DNA from: Verrucomicrobiota bacterium
GTDB taxonomy: Bacteria > Verrucomicrobiota > Verrucomicrobiia > Limisphaerales > JADLHS01
Assembly (NCBI GenBank): GCA_029573725.1
Contig: JAKQDQ010000028.1
Location: 248,001 to 312,000 of the forward strand
DNA length: 64,000 bases
Direction: 5' to 3'
Position 1 is the stretch's first letter, and each line of letters opens with the position of its first letter. Below the pieces are notes generated by a model. It was not told where the DNA came from and ran no database searches. It saw only the letters and a program-made list of their open reading frames with translations. Below are positions 9,685 to 19,529 of the stretch, piece after piece. The position numbers and the translations under genes were made by a program.

Positions 9685-10668
9685 ATGCACCCTGCCGCCG
9701 CCCCTTCCGCGCTCCCTGCTCCGGTGCTGAACCTCATCGGTAACACGCCGCTCATCCCATTGTGCTTCGCACCGGAAGGCGTGACCCTCCATGCCAAATG
9801 TGAGTTCCTCAATCCCAGCGGCAGCATCAAGGACCGGCTGGCAAAGATGGTGTTGATGGACGCCAAGCAGCGCGGCCTGCTCAAGCCGGATTCGATCATC
9901 CTCGAATGCACCAGCGGCAACACCGGCATCGCCCTGTCCATGGTCGGCGCGGCGATGGGTTATCGCGTCGCCATCCTGATGTCCGCCAGCGCCAGCGAGG
10001 AGCGCCGCCGCCTCATCCGCCGGCTCGGCGCGGAACTCATTCTCTTCGACAGCGGCGGCATGTATCAGACCGGCATCAAATTGTCGCAGCAGATGGCCGC
10101 GGAAGACCCGCGCTACTTCCTGCCGCGCCAGTTTGAAAACCCGCTCAACGCGGAAGATCACGAACACACCACCGGCCCGGAGATCCTGCGGCAAATTGGC
10201 GGACCGATTCACGCGTTCGTCACCGGATTTGGGACGGGCGGCACCCTGGCCGGGTGTGGCAAAGCCATCAAGAAGCGCTGGCCCAATGCCCGCATTCTCG
10301 CCATGGAGCCCGCGGAGCAGGCGTTGCTCGCCGGCGAATGTCCGTGCTGCCATTTCATCGAAGGTGTGGCCGATGGCTTTGTTCCCGCCCTGCTGCGCGA
10401 CGCACCCCTCGACGGATCAATCAAGGTCCGCAGCGCCGATGCCCTCACGATGGCGCGACGGTTGCACCGCGAGTTCGGCCTGCTGGTCGGCACCAGTTCC
10501 GGCGCGAACCTCGTGGCCGCATTGCAGACCGCGCGCGAGCTGGGGCCGCAAGCCACCGTCGTCACCCTGCTCTGCGACCGCGCGGAACGCTATTTCAGCA
10601 CGGCGTTGTTCGACGATAAATCACCAACCACCACAGCGACTCCAACGCCACCCGCCACTGCCAAATGA
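9685..10668 (+). CDS. Cysteine synthase family PLP-dependent enzyme
   Basis: A 327-residue fold-type II PLP enzyme. NLIGNTPLIPL opens the catalytic domain, Lys49 in NPSGSIKDR is the Schiff-base lysine, and TSGNTG binds substrate carboxylate. GTGGTLAGCGKAIK and GLLVGTSSGAN are phosphate-binding and C-terminal family motifs. O-acetylserine sulfhydrylase or a related beta-replacement/elimination activity is likely. The ATG at 9685 is chosen over one at 9637 because the longer form overlaps tdh. It starts 17 bases after tdh and its stop overlaps the next ATG by 4 bases. The enzyme could be a beta-synthase with another substrate. Confidence 0.85.
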   Translation: MHPAAAPSALPAPVLNLIGNTPLIPLCFAPEGVTLHAKCEFLNPSGSIKDRLAKMVLMDAKQRGLLKPDSIILECTSGNTGIALSMVGAAMGYRVAILMSASASEERRRLIRRLGAELILFDSGGMYQTGIKLSQQMAAEDPRYFLPRQFENPLNAEDHEHTTGPEILRQIGGPIHAFVTGFGTGGTLAGCGKAIKKRWPNARILAMEPAEQALLAGECPCCHFIEGVADGFVPALLRDAPLDGSIKVRSADALTMARRLHREFGLLVGTSSGANLVAALQTARELGPQATVVTLLCDRAERYFSTALFDDKSPTTTATPTPPATAK

Positions 10669-11975
10669 AACCATGCCTCCTGTTCATCCTCGCCGTGTGC
10701 TGCGGCCTGCGCGCCAGCGCGGCATTGCAGATCCCCGCCTTCACCGCGTACCTCGATCCCGATCCCGATGGCGCCCGCGTCTCGGAACGTTCCGGCATCA
10801 CGCGCTGGCGGGACCCGGACTTGAAGGTTTCGTGGTTCGGCGAGTTCAAGACCCCGGGCAAATTGGAGGCCGCCATCGAACTGCGCTTGCCGGCGGGCGC
10901 GACTTCCAAGTTGCGGCTGACCGTTGCCGGCCAGGCGCACGAGGCCACCGCCCACGGCGACGACACCCATCCGGTCACAGTGAAATTTGGCAGCTTCGAG
11001 CTTGCCACCGCTGGCTACCAGCGATTCACCCTCGAATCGTTGAATCCCGCCGGACAGAGCGCCGGGGATTTGAAGACGCTCATCCTCGATGGCCCGGCCA
11101 CCGCAGACGCGCATTTCAATCTCAAGGAACGCCGCAATGCCGCCTCCGTGCATCTCGTCTATCCCGTCGGCAAAGGAACGAATGTGCAGGCCTTCTATTG
11201 CGAGATGACCGGAGTGGAAGACCCGATCTGGACTTATTACATGGCCTGCGGCTGGCATCGCGGCTATTTCGGGATGCAGGTGAACAGCCCGACGGAACGG
11301 CGCATCATCTTCAGCGTCTGGGACAGTGGCAACGAAGCCGTCAGCCGCGACAAAGTCGGGCATGAAGACCGCGTGACCTTGGTCGCCAAAGGCGAAGGAG
11401 TTTATTCCGGGGACTTCGGCAACGAAGGCACGGGCGGCCACAGCCATCTCAAATTTCACTGGAAGACCGGCGAGAAACAGCGCTTCCTCGTCACCGCCAG
11501 ACCGGTGGATGCCACGCACACGATCTTCTCGGGTTACTATTTCCGGCCGGATCAGAAAAAGTGGATGTTGATTTCGAGCTGGAAGGCCCCGAAAGACGGC
11601 GGCTGGCTGCGCGGGCTTTACAGTTTCAGCGAAAATTTCGTTGGCGACAACGGGCAGTTGCGCCGCAAGGCGCTTTACGGCAATCAATGGCTCCAGACCG
11701 ATGAGGGGCAATGGATCGAGGTGACACAAGCCAGTTTCAGCCATGATCCGACCGGAAATGCCGACCGGCTGGATCGGTTCATGGGTGTCGAGGACGACGC
11801 GTTCTTTCTGAGTCAGGGCGGATTCGTCCCGGGCTTCACCCGGTTCGGCGAAACATTCTTCCGGCCCGCCACCGGCCGGCCGCCCACCGATCTTGAGTTG
11901 CCTCCGCTGCCCGTGCTAAAGACCGCCGCGCGCGCCGCCAACCTGCTGCCGGAGCCATCCACGGCGGTCCACTGA
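10665..11975 (+). CDS. Secreted DUF3472/DUF5077-type protein
   Basis: A 436-residue protein with a signal peptide (residues 1-19). The N-terminal beta-sandwich (residues ~22-135) resembles DUF5077. The DUF3472 core follows, with GYFGMQVNSP, RRIIFSVWDSG, GSHSHL-like and KFHWKTGEKQRFLV motifs. Such proteins are common in polysaccharide-use loci of Bacteroidota and Verrucomicrobiota, but their biochemical role is unproven. The ATGA overlap with the preceding gene suggests translational coupling. The unknown secreted protein at 14188 appears distantly related. Confidence 0.75.
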   Translation: MKPCLLFILAVCCGLRASAALQIPAFTAYLDPDPDGARVSERSGITRWRDPDLKVSWFGEFKTPGKLEAAIELRLPAGATSKLRLTVAGQAHEATAHGDDTHPVTVKFGSFELATAGYQRFTLESLNPAGQSAGDLKTLILDGPATADAHFNLKERRNAASVHLVYPVGKGTNVQAFYCEMTGVEDPIWTYYMACGWHRGYFGMQVNSPTERRIIFSVWDSGNEAVSRDKVGHEDRVTLVAKGEGVYSGDFGNEGTGGHSHLKFHWKTGEKQRFLVTARPVDATHTIFSGYYFRPDQKKWMLISSWKAPKDGGWLRGLYSFSENFVGDNGQLRRKALYGNQWLQTDEGQWIEVTQASFSHDPTGNADRLDRFMGVEDDAFFLSQGGFVPGFTRFGETFFRPATGRPPTDLELPPLPVLKTAARAANLLPEPSTAVH

Positions 11976-11980
11976 ATCGC

Positions 11981-12280
11981 ATGAGCCCGTTGACCACGAA
12001 ACAAATCGCCCATCTGCGGGCACAGGGGCAGCGCTTGGAGCCGATGGCCCACATCGGCCAGGCGGGATTAAGCGACGCCGTGCTCGCGAGTGTCAACCAG
12101 GCCCTGGACGCGCATGAACTGGTGAAGGTGAAATTTCATGCCTTTAAAGAAAAAAGAAAGCCCCTCGCCGCGGAACTGGCCGGACGCACCGGCAGCGTGC
12201 TGGTGCAACAGGTCGGCCATGTGGTGGTACTCTATCGCGCGGCCGCCGACCCGGCCGCGCGCAAAATTCAGTTGAGTTAA
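11981..12280 (+). CDS. yhbY: YhbY family RNA-binding protein (CRM domain)
   Basis: A 99-residue single CRM domain. The family signature is clear: LTTKQIAHLRAQGQRLEPM, then HIGQAGLSDAV, then NQALDAHELVKVKF, with VGHVVVLYR at the end. In E. coli the homologue binds the pre-50S ribosomal particle. It starts 5 bases after the previous stop and is the only ribosome-related gene inside an otherwise catabolic run. This suggests an operon assembled by insertion or one that co-opted the tdh transcript. Confidence 0.9.
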   Translation: MSPLTTKQIAHLRAQGQRLEPMAHIGQAGLSDAVLASVNQALDAHELVKVKFHAFKEKRKPLAAELAGRTGSVLVQQVGHVVVLYRAAADPAARKIQLS

Positions 12281-12314
12281 CCACCCTTCGCGCAACAGCC
12301 TGAACCCATTCCCC

Positions 12315-14186
12315 ATGAACGCCGATGTCCACCAATCCCCTCGTTGCCGACCCGGCCTGGCGACCGTGCTTGCCTTCATCCTGCTGGGCATCGCCAGCGC
12401 CCCGGCCGCGCCTCGTCATCAGTTCGCGCTCGGCACCAACGATTTTCTCCTGGATGGCAAACCGTTTCAGATGCGGGCGGGCGAGATGCACCCGAACCGC
12501 ATCCCACGCGAGTACTGGCAGCAGCGGATTCGCATGGCCAAGGCGATGGGCTTGAACACCATCGCGGTTTATATTTTTTGGAACTACCACGAGCCGACCG
12601 AGGGGAAGTTCGATTTCAAGACCGGCAATCGCGATCTGGCGGAGTTTTTCCGCCTGGTGCAGGCGGAGGGCCTGTGGCTGCTGGTGCGGCCCGGCCCGTA
12701 TTGCTGTGCCGAATGGGATTTTGGCGGCATCCCGAGCTACCTGCTGCGCGAACCGGACCTCAAGGTGCGCTGCCGCGACCCGCGTTATCTGCGCGCGGCG
12801 GAACGGTATCTCAAGCAACTGGCCCGGGTGATCCGCCCGTTTCAAATCACCCGCGGCGGCCCGATCCTTCTGCTCCAGATTGAAAATGAATACGGCAGCT
12901 ACGGGAACGACCGCGAGTATCTCGAATGGTTGCGAAAGCTCTGGCGCAAACAGGGCATTGACATTCCGTTCTCCACCGGCGATGGCCCGACCCCGTACAT
13001 GCTCGAAGCGGGCTCGTTGCCGGGCTGCGCGGTGGGACTGGACTCCGGTTCGGCGGAATCCCACTGGGAACTGGCGCGGCGCATCAACCCCGGCGTGCCC
13101 GTCTTCAGCAGTGAAACCTATCCCGGCTGGCTCACGCACTGGGGTGAATCCTGGGCGACGGTTTCCACCGCCGGCATCAGCAAGGAAGTCACCTTCCTCA
13201 TGGACCATCACAAATCGTTCAGTCTTTACGTCGTGCATGGCGGCACGAGCTTTGGCTTCACCGCCGGCGCGAATGCGGATCGCCTGCGCGTCTCCACCAA
13301 CGGCGTCGCCTCGAGTTTTCAGCCGGACGTGACCAGTTATGATTACGACGCCCCGATCAATGAACAGGGCCGGCCCACGCCGAAGTTTTATGCCCTGCGC
13401 GAACTCATCGGCGCGCGCCTGCCGGCGGGCGAATCCTTGCCGCCGGTCCCCGACGTCATCCCGGCGATGATGCTGCCGCCCATTTCACTGGAGCGCTGGA
13501 GCACGCTTTGGGACGCGCTGCCCCAGCCGGTCACCGCGCCCCAGCCGGTTACTTTCGAGCAACTCGGCCAGAACCAGGGCCTGGTGCTCTATCGCACCCG
13601 GCTGATTGGCCACAAGGGAGGACAACTGATTCTCCGCAACCTGCACGATTACGCGCTGGTGTTTCTGGACGGCAAATTCGTTGGCACGGTGGATCGGCGG
13701 TTGAACCAGACGGAGATTCACCTGCCCCGCTCCAGCGAGCCGGTGCCCGTGCTGGAGGTGCTGGTGGAAGGCTTGGGGCACATCAACTTTGGCGAGTTCA
13801 TCATTGATCCGAAAGGCATCACCGACCGCGCGGTGCTCAACGGCATGACGCTGATGAATTGGAAAATGTTCTGCTTCCCCTTGCAGGATGATTGGGTCAC
13901 CCGGCTGCCGTCGGCTGCCGCCAAGTCCGATCGGCCGGGCGCATTCTTTCGCGGCCATTTCCAGGTCGCGACACCGGCGGACACCTATTTCGACCTGAGC
14001 CAGTATCGCAAGGGCGTGGTCTGGGTGAACGGCCACAATCTGGGGCGTTATTGGGAAATCGGCCCGCAGACGCGGCTGTATTGTCCCGCCAACTGGTTGC
14101 GGCGCGGCGACAACGTAATCACCATCCTCGACCTGCTCGCCACCGAACCCAAACCCGTGAGCGGACACGAAACCCTGAAGGACTAA
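12315..14186 (+). CDS. Secreted beta-galactosidase, GH35
   Basis: A 623-residue protein with a signal peptide (to about residue 32). The GH35 TIM barrel shows MRAGEMHPNRIP, YIFWNYHEP, RPGPYCCAEWDFGG and IENEYGSYG; Glu192 is the likely acid/base and Glu267 in VFSSETYPGW the nucleophile. Beta-sandwich domains follow, ending with GVVWVNGHNLGRYWEIGPQ typical of GH35. It removes terminal beta-galactose from glycans. It starts 34 bases after yhbY, and the next gene begins one base after its stop. Together with the GH29 fucosidase downstream it fits trimming of fucosylated galactan or O-glycan chains. Confidence 0.93.
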   Translation: MNADVHQSPRCRPGLATVLAFILLGIASAPAAPRHQFALGTNDFLLDGKPFQMRAGEMHPNRIPREYWQQRIRMAKAMGLNTIAVYIFWNYHEPTEGKFDFKTGNRDLAEFFRLVQAEGLWLLVRPGPYCCAEWDFGGIPSYLLREPDLKVRCRDPRYLRAAERYLKQLARVIRPFQITRGGPILLLQIENEYGSYGNDREYLEWLRKLWRKQGIDIPFSTGDGPTPYMLEAGSLPGCAVGLDSGSAESHWELARRINPGVPVFSSETYPGWLTHWGESWATVSTAGISKEVTFLMDHHKSFSLYVVHGGTSFGFTAGANADRLRVSTNGVASSFQPDVTSYDYDAPINEQGRPTPKFYALRELIGARLPAGESLPPVPDVIPAMMLPPISLERWSTLWDALPQPVTAPQPVTFEQLGQNQGLVLYRTRLIGHKGGQLILRNLHDYALVFLDGKFVGTVDRRLNQTEIHLPRSSEPVPVLEVLVEGLGHINFGEFIIDPKGITDRAVLNGMTLMNWKMFCFPLQDDWVTRLPSAAAKSDRPGAFFRGHFQVATPADTYFDLSQYRKGVVWVNGHNLGRYWEIGPQTRLYCPANWLRRGDNVITILDLLATEPKPVSGHETLKD

Positions 14187-14187
14187 C

Positions 14188-15102
14188 ATGAATTCATTTG
14201 TTCGCGCCCTGCCCGTCGTGACGGGAATGTTTTTGTTGAGCAGTGCCAGGCTGCTCGCGGCGGCCGAAACGACCAATGCCTTGCCGCCTCAGCCCTGGCA
14301 TCTGGCCGACGTGTGGTGGACCTTCGAGCAGCCCACGACCAATTTCCAATCGCTCGCAGTGGACGTCACGATTGATCGCGACGTGCCGGACACCGTCAAT
14401 CTTTACGTCTCGCCCTGCGGCATCGCGAAGATCAACGGCCTGGATTTCTACGGCGGCCTGCAATCCAACATCAACGGCTGGGCCAACGCCACCAATCACA
14501 CGCGACTGCATCCGGGCAAAGGCGCCATCTTCTCGCGCTGGTCGAGCGACAAACAAACACCGGTCGGGCTGGAAAACGTGCGCGTCGCCGGCACCAACTG
14601 CCTGGTGGAAAGCGCCGGTTACGAAGGCGAGTTCGCCAGCGTGCGCCGGCCGCTCCAGTGGACGAAGGGCACTTACACCTACCAGATCACCAAGGCGCAA
14701 ACCGAGATCACGGATGGCAAAACCAACACCTGGTTCACCTGCCGCGTGAAGGATCCCGCCGGCCACGAGCACGAAATCGGCAGCCTGCGGTTTGAGGGCG
14801 CGGACTTCACCTTCTGGGCCCGGCACGCGGCGTTCGTCGAAGTTTATTCCACCGCGAAAATTCCGCGCAGCGCGATTCCCGAAGTCACCGTGACGTTCGG
14901 CTACCCTCGCGTCAACGGCATCGCTCCGAAGTTGAAAGCCGCGTCCGTGGTGCATCCCGGCCCGGGCGAACGTTCAGGCTCGCCCGATGCGGCGCGCGCG
15001 GTCGCCGAGGGGTCCTCCGTGGTGGTGACCGTTGGGCCGATTTTTCCGCGGGACGCCAAGGACCGGCGACATCCGCTTGCATTGAAAATGCCCGGCGTGT
15101 AA
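14188..15102 (+). CDS. Secreted protein of unknown function (distantly DUF3472-like)
   Basis: A 304-residue protein with a signal peptide (residues 1-26). No established family was recognised with certainty. The block FYGGLQSNINGW, then AIFSRWS and GYEGEFASVRRPLQWTKGTYTY parallels, in order and spacing, the FGMQVNSP, IIFSVWD and KFHWKTGEKQRF blocks of the DUF3472 protein at 10665. A shared fold is therefore inferred. It lies one base after the GH35 gene and 13 bases before the GH29 gene, so a glycan-related extracellular role is likely. Confidence 0.7.
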   Translation: MNSFVRALPVVTGMFLLSSARLLAAAETTNALPPQPWHLADVWWTFEQPTTNFQSLAVDVTIDRDVPDTVNLYVSPCGIAKINGLDFYGGLQSNINGWANATNHTRLHPGKGAIFSRWSSDKQTPVGLENVRVAGTNCLVESAGYEGEFASVRRPLQWTKGTYTYQITKAQTEITDGKTNTWFTCRVKDPAGHEHEIGSLRFEGADFTFWARHAAFVEVYSTAKIPRSAIPEVTVTFGYPRVNGIAPKLKAASVVHPGPGERSGSPDAARAVAEGSSVVVTVGPIFPRDAKDRRHPLALKMPGV

Positions 15103-15115
15103 GGCTGCGGTAACA

Positions 15116-16612
15116 ATGAAAACATTTCTGACCATCCTGGGGTGCGCCGTCGCCGCCCTCGGCGCAACGGAGGCTGCCGCCCCAACTCCCTCCGTGCCGC
15201 CGCCCCGGCCGTTCGGACCGGTGCCGACCGAGCGCCAATTGCGCTGGCACGAAATGGAGTTCTACGGCTTCCTGCATTTCACCGTGAACACGTTCACGGA
15301 CAAGGAATGGGGTTACGGCGATGAGAGTGAGGCGGTGTTCAACCCCACGGATTTCGATGCCGACGCCATTGTCACCGTCGCCAAGTCCGCCGGCATGAAA
15401 GGCCTGATCCTGACGGCAAAGCATCACGACGGATTCTGCCTCTGGCCGAGCCAGTACACCGAGCACTCGGTCAAGAACAGTCCCTGGCGCGGCGGCCACG
15501 GCGACGTCGTGAAGGAACTCGCCACCGCCTGCCACCGGCAAGGCCTCAAGTTCGGCGTCTATCTTTCCCCCTGGGACCGCAACCACGCGCAATACGGCCG
15601 GCCCGAATATGTGACCTATTATCGCAACCAGCTCCGCGAATTGCTGACGCACTACGGCGACATCTTCATGGTGTGGTTCGACGGCGCCAACGGCGGGGAC
15701 GGTTTCTATGGCGGCACCCGTGAGAAGCGCACCATTGACAACCGCACCTATTACGACTGGCCGGACACCTGGAAAATCGTCCGCGAGTTGATGCCGCAGG
15801 CCGTGATGTTCAGCGATGCCGGGCCGGATGTGCGCTGGGTCGGCAACGAGCGCGGCATTGCGGGCGATCCCTGCTGGGCGACGCTGAATATCGCCGGGCG
15901 GCGCCCCGGTGGCAGCAGCGAAGGCTTGAATTCCGGCGAGCGTCCGGGCACGGATTGGATTCCCGCCGAATGCGACGTCTCGATCCGCCCCGGCTGGTTC
16001 TATCACGCCCGCGAAGACCGCAAGGTGAAAACCCCGGCGCAACTGCTCGACATCTATTACGCGTCAGTCGGGCGCGGCGCGGACCTCAATTTGAACATTC
16101 CCCCGGATCGCCGTGGCCGCATTCCCGATCCGGATGCGCAATCCCTTCGGGAATTTCGGAAGGTGCTGGACGCTACGTTTGCCCGCAACCTCGCCGCCAC
16201 TCCGCGGACTATCGTCCACGCCAGCAACGTGCGCGGCCACGCGCAAACTTTCGCGGCCGCCAAGGTGCTCGACGAGCGACGTGACACCTACTGGGCGACG
16301 GATGACGGCGTGACCACCGCGGAACTGACCCTCGAACTGCCCGCGCCCGTCACCTTCAACGTGGTCAACCTCCGCGAGTTCCTGCCGCTGGGGCAGCGCG
16401 TGGACGCCTTCGCGCTGGACCGCTGGCAGGACGGCAACTGGATCGAGTTCGCCACCGGCACGAGCATCGGCAATCGCCGCTTGCTGCGCGTCGCCCCCGT
16501 GACCACCGACAAGGTCCGCCTGCGCATCACCCACGCCGCCGCGTGTCCTGCCCTCTCCGAGTTCGGGTTGTATGCCGAACCCGCCGCCGCACGGTCGCCG
16601 CAGCCGAAATGA
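15116..16612 (+). CDS. Secreted alpha-L-fucosidase, GH29
   Basis: A 498-residue protein with a signal peptide (residues 1-21). The GH29 catalytic domain covers residues ~35-345. It includes [12 protein letters not shown] (fucose-binding His pair), [10 protein letters not shown] and [10 protein letters not shown], with Asp189 as the nucleophile. The acid/base residue, which is variable in this family, was not assigned. A C-terminal discoidin-like beta domain (about residues 365-490, [10 protein letters not shown] to [10 protein letters not shown]) probably binds carbohydrate. It retains alpha-L-fucose cleavage motifs and fits with the GH35 enzyme in the same run. It ends 4 bases before the kbl start. 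Confidence 0.92.
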   Translation: MKTFLTILGCAVAALGATEAAAPTPSVPPPRPFGPVPTERQLRWHEMEFYGFLHFTVNTFTDKEWGYGDESEAVFNPTDFDADAIVTVAKSAGMKGLILTAKHHDGFCLWPSQYTEHSVKNSPWRGGHGDVVKELATACHRQGLKFGVYLSPWDRNHAQYGRPEYVTYYRNQLRELLTHYGDIFMVWFDGANGGDGFYGGTREKRTIDNRTYYDWPDTWKIVRELMPQAVMFSDAGPDVRWVGNERGIAGDPCWATLNIAGRRPGGSSEGLNSGERPGTDWIPAECDVSIRPGWFYHAREDRKVKTPAQLLDIYYASVGRGADLNLNIPPDRRGRIPDPDAQSLREFRKVLDATFARNLAATPRTIVHASNVRGHAQTFAAAKVLDERRDTYWATDDGVTTAELTLELPAPVTFNVVNLREFLPLGQRVDAFALDRWQDGNWIEFATGTSIGNRRLLRVAPVTTDKVRLRITHAAACPALSEFGLYAEPAAARSPQPK

Positions 16613-16616
16613 TTTT

Positions 16617-17807
16617 ATGACCTCCCAATTCCAGGATCATCTGCAGTCCCAACTCGCCGCGGTGCGGGCGGCCGGCACGTACAAGCACGAGCGCGTGATC
16701 ATGACGCCGCAGGGCACAACCATCCGCGTGGCCGACGGCCAGCCGGTGCTCAATCTGTGCGCGAACAATTATCTCGGGCTGGCGCAGCATCCCGCGGTGG
16801 CGGCGGCGGCTCATGCGGCGCTCGACCGGTGGGGTTACGGCTGCGCCAGCGTCCGGTTCATCTGCGGCACCCAGGGTGTTCACAAGCAACTGGAGCAAAA
16901 GCTCAGCGAGTTTCTCGGCACGGACGACACCATTCTTTACTCCTCGTGCTTCGATGCCAACGGCGGTTTGTTCGAGACGCTGCTGGGCGAGTCGGACGCG
17001 ATCATCTCGGATGAATTGAATCACGCCAGCATCATTGACGGCATCCGGCTCTGCAAAGCGCAGCGGTATCGCTATAAAAACAACGACATGGCCGACCTCG
17101 AGGCGAAGTTGCGCGAGGCCGACGCGAAACAGGCGCGCTTCAAGCTGATCGCCACCGACGGCGTGTTTTCCATGGACGGTTACCTCGCGAATCTCAAGGC
17201 GATCTGCGACCTGGCGGACCAGTATCATGCGCTCGTGATGGTGGACGACTCGCACGCGGTCGGTTTCGTCGGCAAAACCGGTCGCGGCACGCACGAGCAT
17301 TGCGGCGTGATGGGTCGCGTGGACATCATCACCGGCACGCTGGGCAAGGCCCTTGGCGGCGCGAGCGGCGGCTACACCAGCGGTCGCCAGGAAATCGTGG
17401 AATACCTGCGACAGCGCTCGCGACCCTATTTGTTTTCCAACACGCTCGCGCCTAGCATTGCCGGCGCGTCGTTGAAAGTGCTGGAGTTGTTGAGTGAGTC
17501 CACCGCCTTGCGCGACCAGTTGGAAGCGAACACGCAGTTCTTCCGCGAAGGCATGGAAAAGCTCGGCTTCACCATTCTGCCGGGCACGCATCCCATCTGT
17601 CCCGTGATGCTCGGCGACGCCGCGCTCGCCGCGAAGTTTGCGGATGCCATGCTGCAACAGGGCGTGTACGTGATCGGCTTCAGTTATCCGGTCGTGCCCC
17701 AGGGGAAGGCGCGCATCCGCACGCAGATTTCCGCCGCCCACTCGCGCGCGGATTTGGAACGAGCCTTGAACGCGTTTGCGGCCGTCAAGAAGGACCTCGG
17801 CGTGTGA
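16617..17807 (+). CDS. kbl: 2-amino-3-ketobutyrate CoA ligase (glycine C-acetyltransferase)
   Basis: A fold-type I PLP enzyme that cleaves 2-amino-3-ketobutyrate with CoA to glycine and acetyl-CoA, directly downstream of Tdh in the pathway. The 396-residue length and the PLP lysine at position 244 ([13 protein letters not shown]) match the E. coli enzyme. Other motifs are [21 protein letters not shown] and [10 protein letters not shown]. The ATG at 16617 is chosen because an ATG 45 bases earlier overlaps the fucosidase gene and adds non-family sequence. It closes the tdh-initiated run; the 207 bases after it contain no recognisable gene or clear terminator. Confidence 0.95.
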   Translation: MTSQFQDHLQSQLAAVRAAGTYKHERVIMTPQGTTIRVADGQPVLNLCANNYLGLAQHPAVAAAAHAALDRWGYGCASVRFICGTQGVHKQLEQKLSEFLGTDDTILYSSCFDANGGLFETLLGESDAIISDELNHASIIDGIRLCKAQRYRYKNNDMADLEAKLREADAKQARFKLIATDGVFSMDGYLANLKAICDLADQYHALVMVDDSHAVGFVGKTGRGTHEHCGVMGRVDIITGTLGKALGGASGGYTSGRQEIVEYLRQRSRPYLFSNTLAPSIAGASLKVLELLSESTALRDQLEANTQFFREGMEKLGFTILPGTHPICPVMLGDAALAAKFADAMLQQGVYVIGFSYPVVPQGKARIRTQISAAHSRADLERALNAFAAVKKDLGV

Positions 17808-18014
17808 CCCGTGGTCCGCGCATCCGAAACTGGCAACGCCTCGTTTGGCTGCTGACGCTGACTGCCCGTCTGACGCGGGCGGGCCTTGTCTGACATCAAA
17901 GGGCTGCTCCGGATGGATTGACGCTCTGCGAGCTCAGGACGAATTCCATCTCGGAACCGATGAACATGCTGGTGAGTGCAGCAGACGGGAATCCCCAACA
18001 AACCCGGCGCGCGC

Positions 18015-19307
18015 TTACAGTGTCCATGGCGCGCGCTTGGGCCGGTCCAGCCAGGTGTTGGCCTCCGCGTCGCCGACGAATTGTTCCGTTTTCGGATTCC
18101 AGCGCAACCGACGATGATTCCAGTAGGCCAGGTTGCCCAGGTGACACACCGTCACCGAGCGACAGCCGATCTCGACGTCGCAGATGGGCAGCTTGCGGCT
18201 GCGCGTGCAATTCAACCAGTCCTGCAAATGATCCGAACTCGCGTACAGCCGGATGGCCTTGTCGCCCAGCGGCGCTTCCGCCAGCGACTCGGGATGGGCT
18301 TCAAACCGGCCCCGATCCACATGGATGCTGCCCTCCGTGCCATTGAAGGTGACGCCGCCTTTGCTGGAGTCGTGAATCATCTCGACTCCGTTGGCGTACC
18401 GGTAGCGCAGGCCGGTGGTGGCGTTGGGATCCTCCGGCGGAATGATTTCGACCGGACCGCTGTCATCCATGCCGAGTCCCCACTGGGCAATGTCAAAATG
18501 ATGCGCGCCCCAGTCGGTCATCGCGCCGCCGGAATACTCGCGATAGCTGCGCCAGTTTGGGAAAAAATCATGTACGCCGCGCGGGCTGAGCACGGAATTG
18601 TAGGGCCGCAGTGGCGCGGGTCCCAGCCACAGATTCCAGTCCAGTCCGGGCTCCATCTTTTCCTCGGGCAGATCGCACCACTTGCTCGGTCCGCCCACGC
18701 CCACCACCACCGTTTGAATTTTTCCGAGCCGCCCGTTGCGGACCAGTTCGCACGCCTTGAGAAATTCACGCGACGAGCGCTGCATGCTGCCGGTCTGACA
18801 AATGCGCCCGTTCTTGCGCACCGCGTTCACCATCGCGCGCGCCTCATGAATGGTCAGCGACAAGGGCTTCTCGCAGTAGATGTCCTTTCCGGCGTTGGCG
18901 GCCGCCACCACGATCAGGGCGTGCCAGTGATCCGGCGTGGCGACCACCACCGCGTCAATATCCTTGCGCGCCAGCAAGGCGCGAAAATCCGCGTAGGCCT
19001 CGCAGCCATGGAACGCGCCGTTGCCTGACTGCTGCGCGTAGTATTTCTCCACGGTTTGTTTCGCGTGCTCGCGCCGCGTGGTGTCCACGTCGCAAACCGC
19101 CACCACCTGCGTGCCTGGCTTGTGGATGAACCCGTTCAGCAACCCGCGATTCTGTTTGCCCACTCCGATAAATCCGAGCGTGATCCGGTCGTTGGGCCCG
19201 GTTGTCGCGCCCCAGACCGAGGACGGCAGAATGGCCGGCGCGGCGACGGCCAGCGTGGTTGTGGTTTGCAGGAATTTACGACGGGTGAAGCGATTTGCAG
19301 TAGTCAT
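18015..19307 (-). CDS. Tat-exported Gfo/Idh/MocA family oxidoreductase
   Basis: A 430-residue protein. The ATG at 19307 gives a twin-arginine leader (FTRRKFLQ followed by a hydrophobic stretch and an Ala-rich cleavage region near residue 33); upstream in-frame codons are not family-like. NAD-binding motif GFIGVGKQNRG lies at 45-55 and EKP at 146-148 in DIYCEKPLS. DWGAHHFDIAQWGLG contains the family active-site histidine. Tat export suggests folding with bound NAD(P) before secretion, as in periplasmic glucose-fructose oxidoreductase. Substrate is unknown. Confidence 0.9.
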   Translation of the reverse strand: MTTANRFTRRKFLQTTTTLAVAAPAILPSSVWGATTGPNDRITLGFIGVGKQNRGLLNGFIHKPGTQVVAVCDVDTTRREHAKQTVEKYYAQQSGNGAFHGCEAYADFRALLARKDIDAVVVATPDHWHALIVVAAANAGKDIYCEKPLSLTIHEARAMVNAVRKNGRICQTGSMQRSSREFLKACELVRNGRLGKIQTVVVGVGGPSKWCDLPEEKMEPGLDWNLWLGPAPLRPYNSVLSPRGVHDFFPNWRSYREYSGGAMTDWGAHHFDIAQWGLGMDDSGPVEIIPPEDPNATTGLRYRYANGVEMIHDSSKGGVTFNGTEGSIHVDRGRFEAHPESLAEAPLGDKAIRLYASSDHLQDWLNCTRSRKLPICDVEIGCRSVTVCHLGNLAYWNHRRLRWNPKTEQFVGDAEANTWLDRPKRAPWTL

Positions 19308-19529
19308 GGTTTGCGTGCCAGAGTGAACCCAACTGTTGTTACTCCGATGGCCAGCCTCCCGCAAGCAAACATATCGCGCCGTGGTTTTTGACCGCCCAAC
19401 GTGGAGCGCGTCTCCACCCAACCGCCAGCGGTCCTGGCTTCGGGTGCGGGAGGCACTTCCACAACGGCGAAAAACCCTGCAACTCCGCCCCCTGCCCGTT
19501 CGCCCGGTCTGACGCAACACAGAGCCGCG

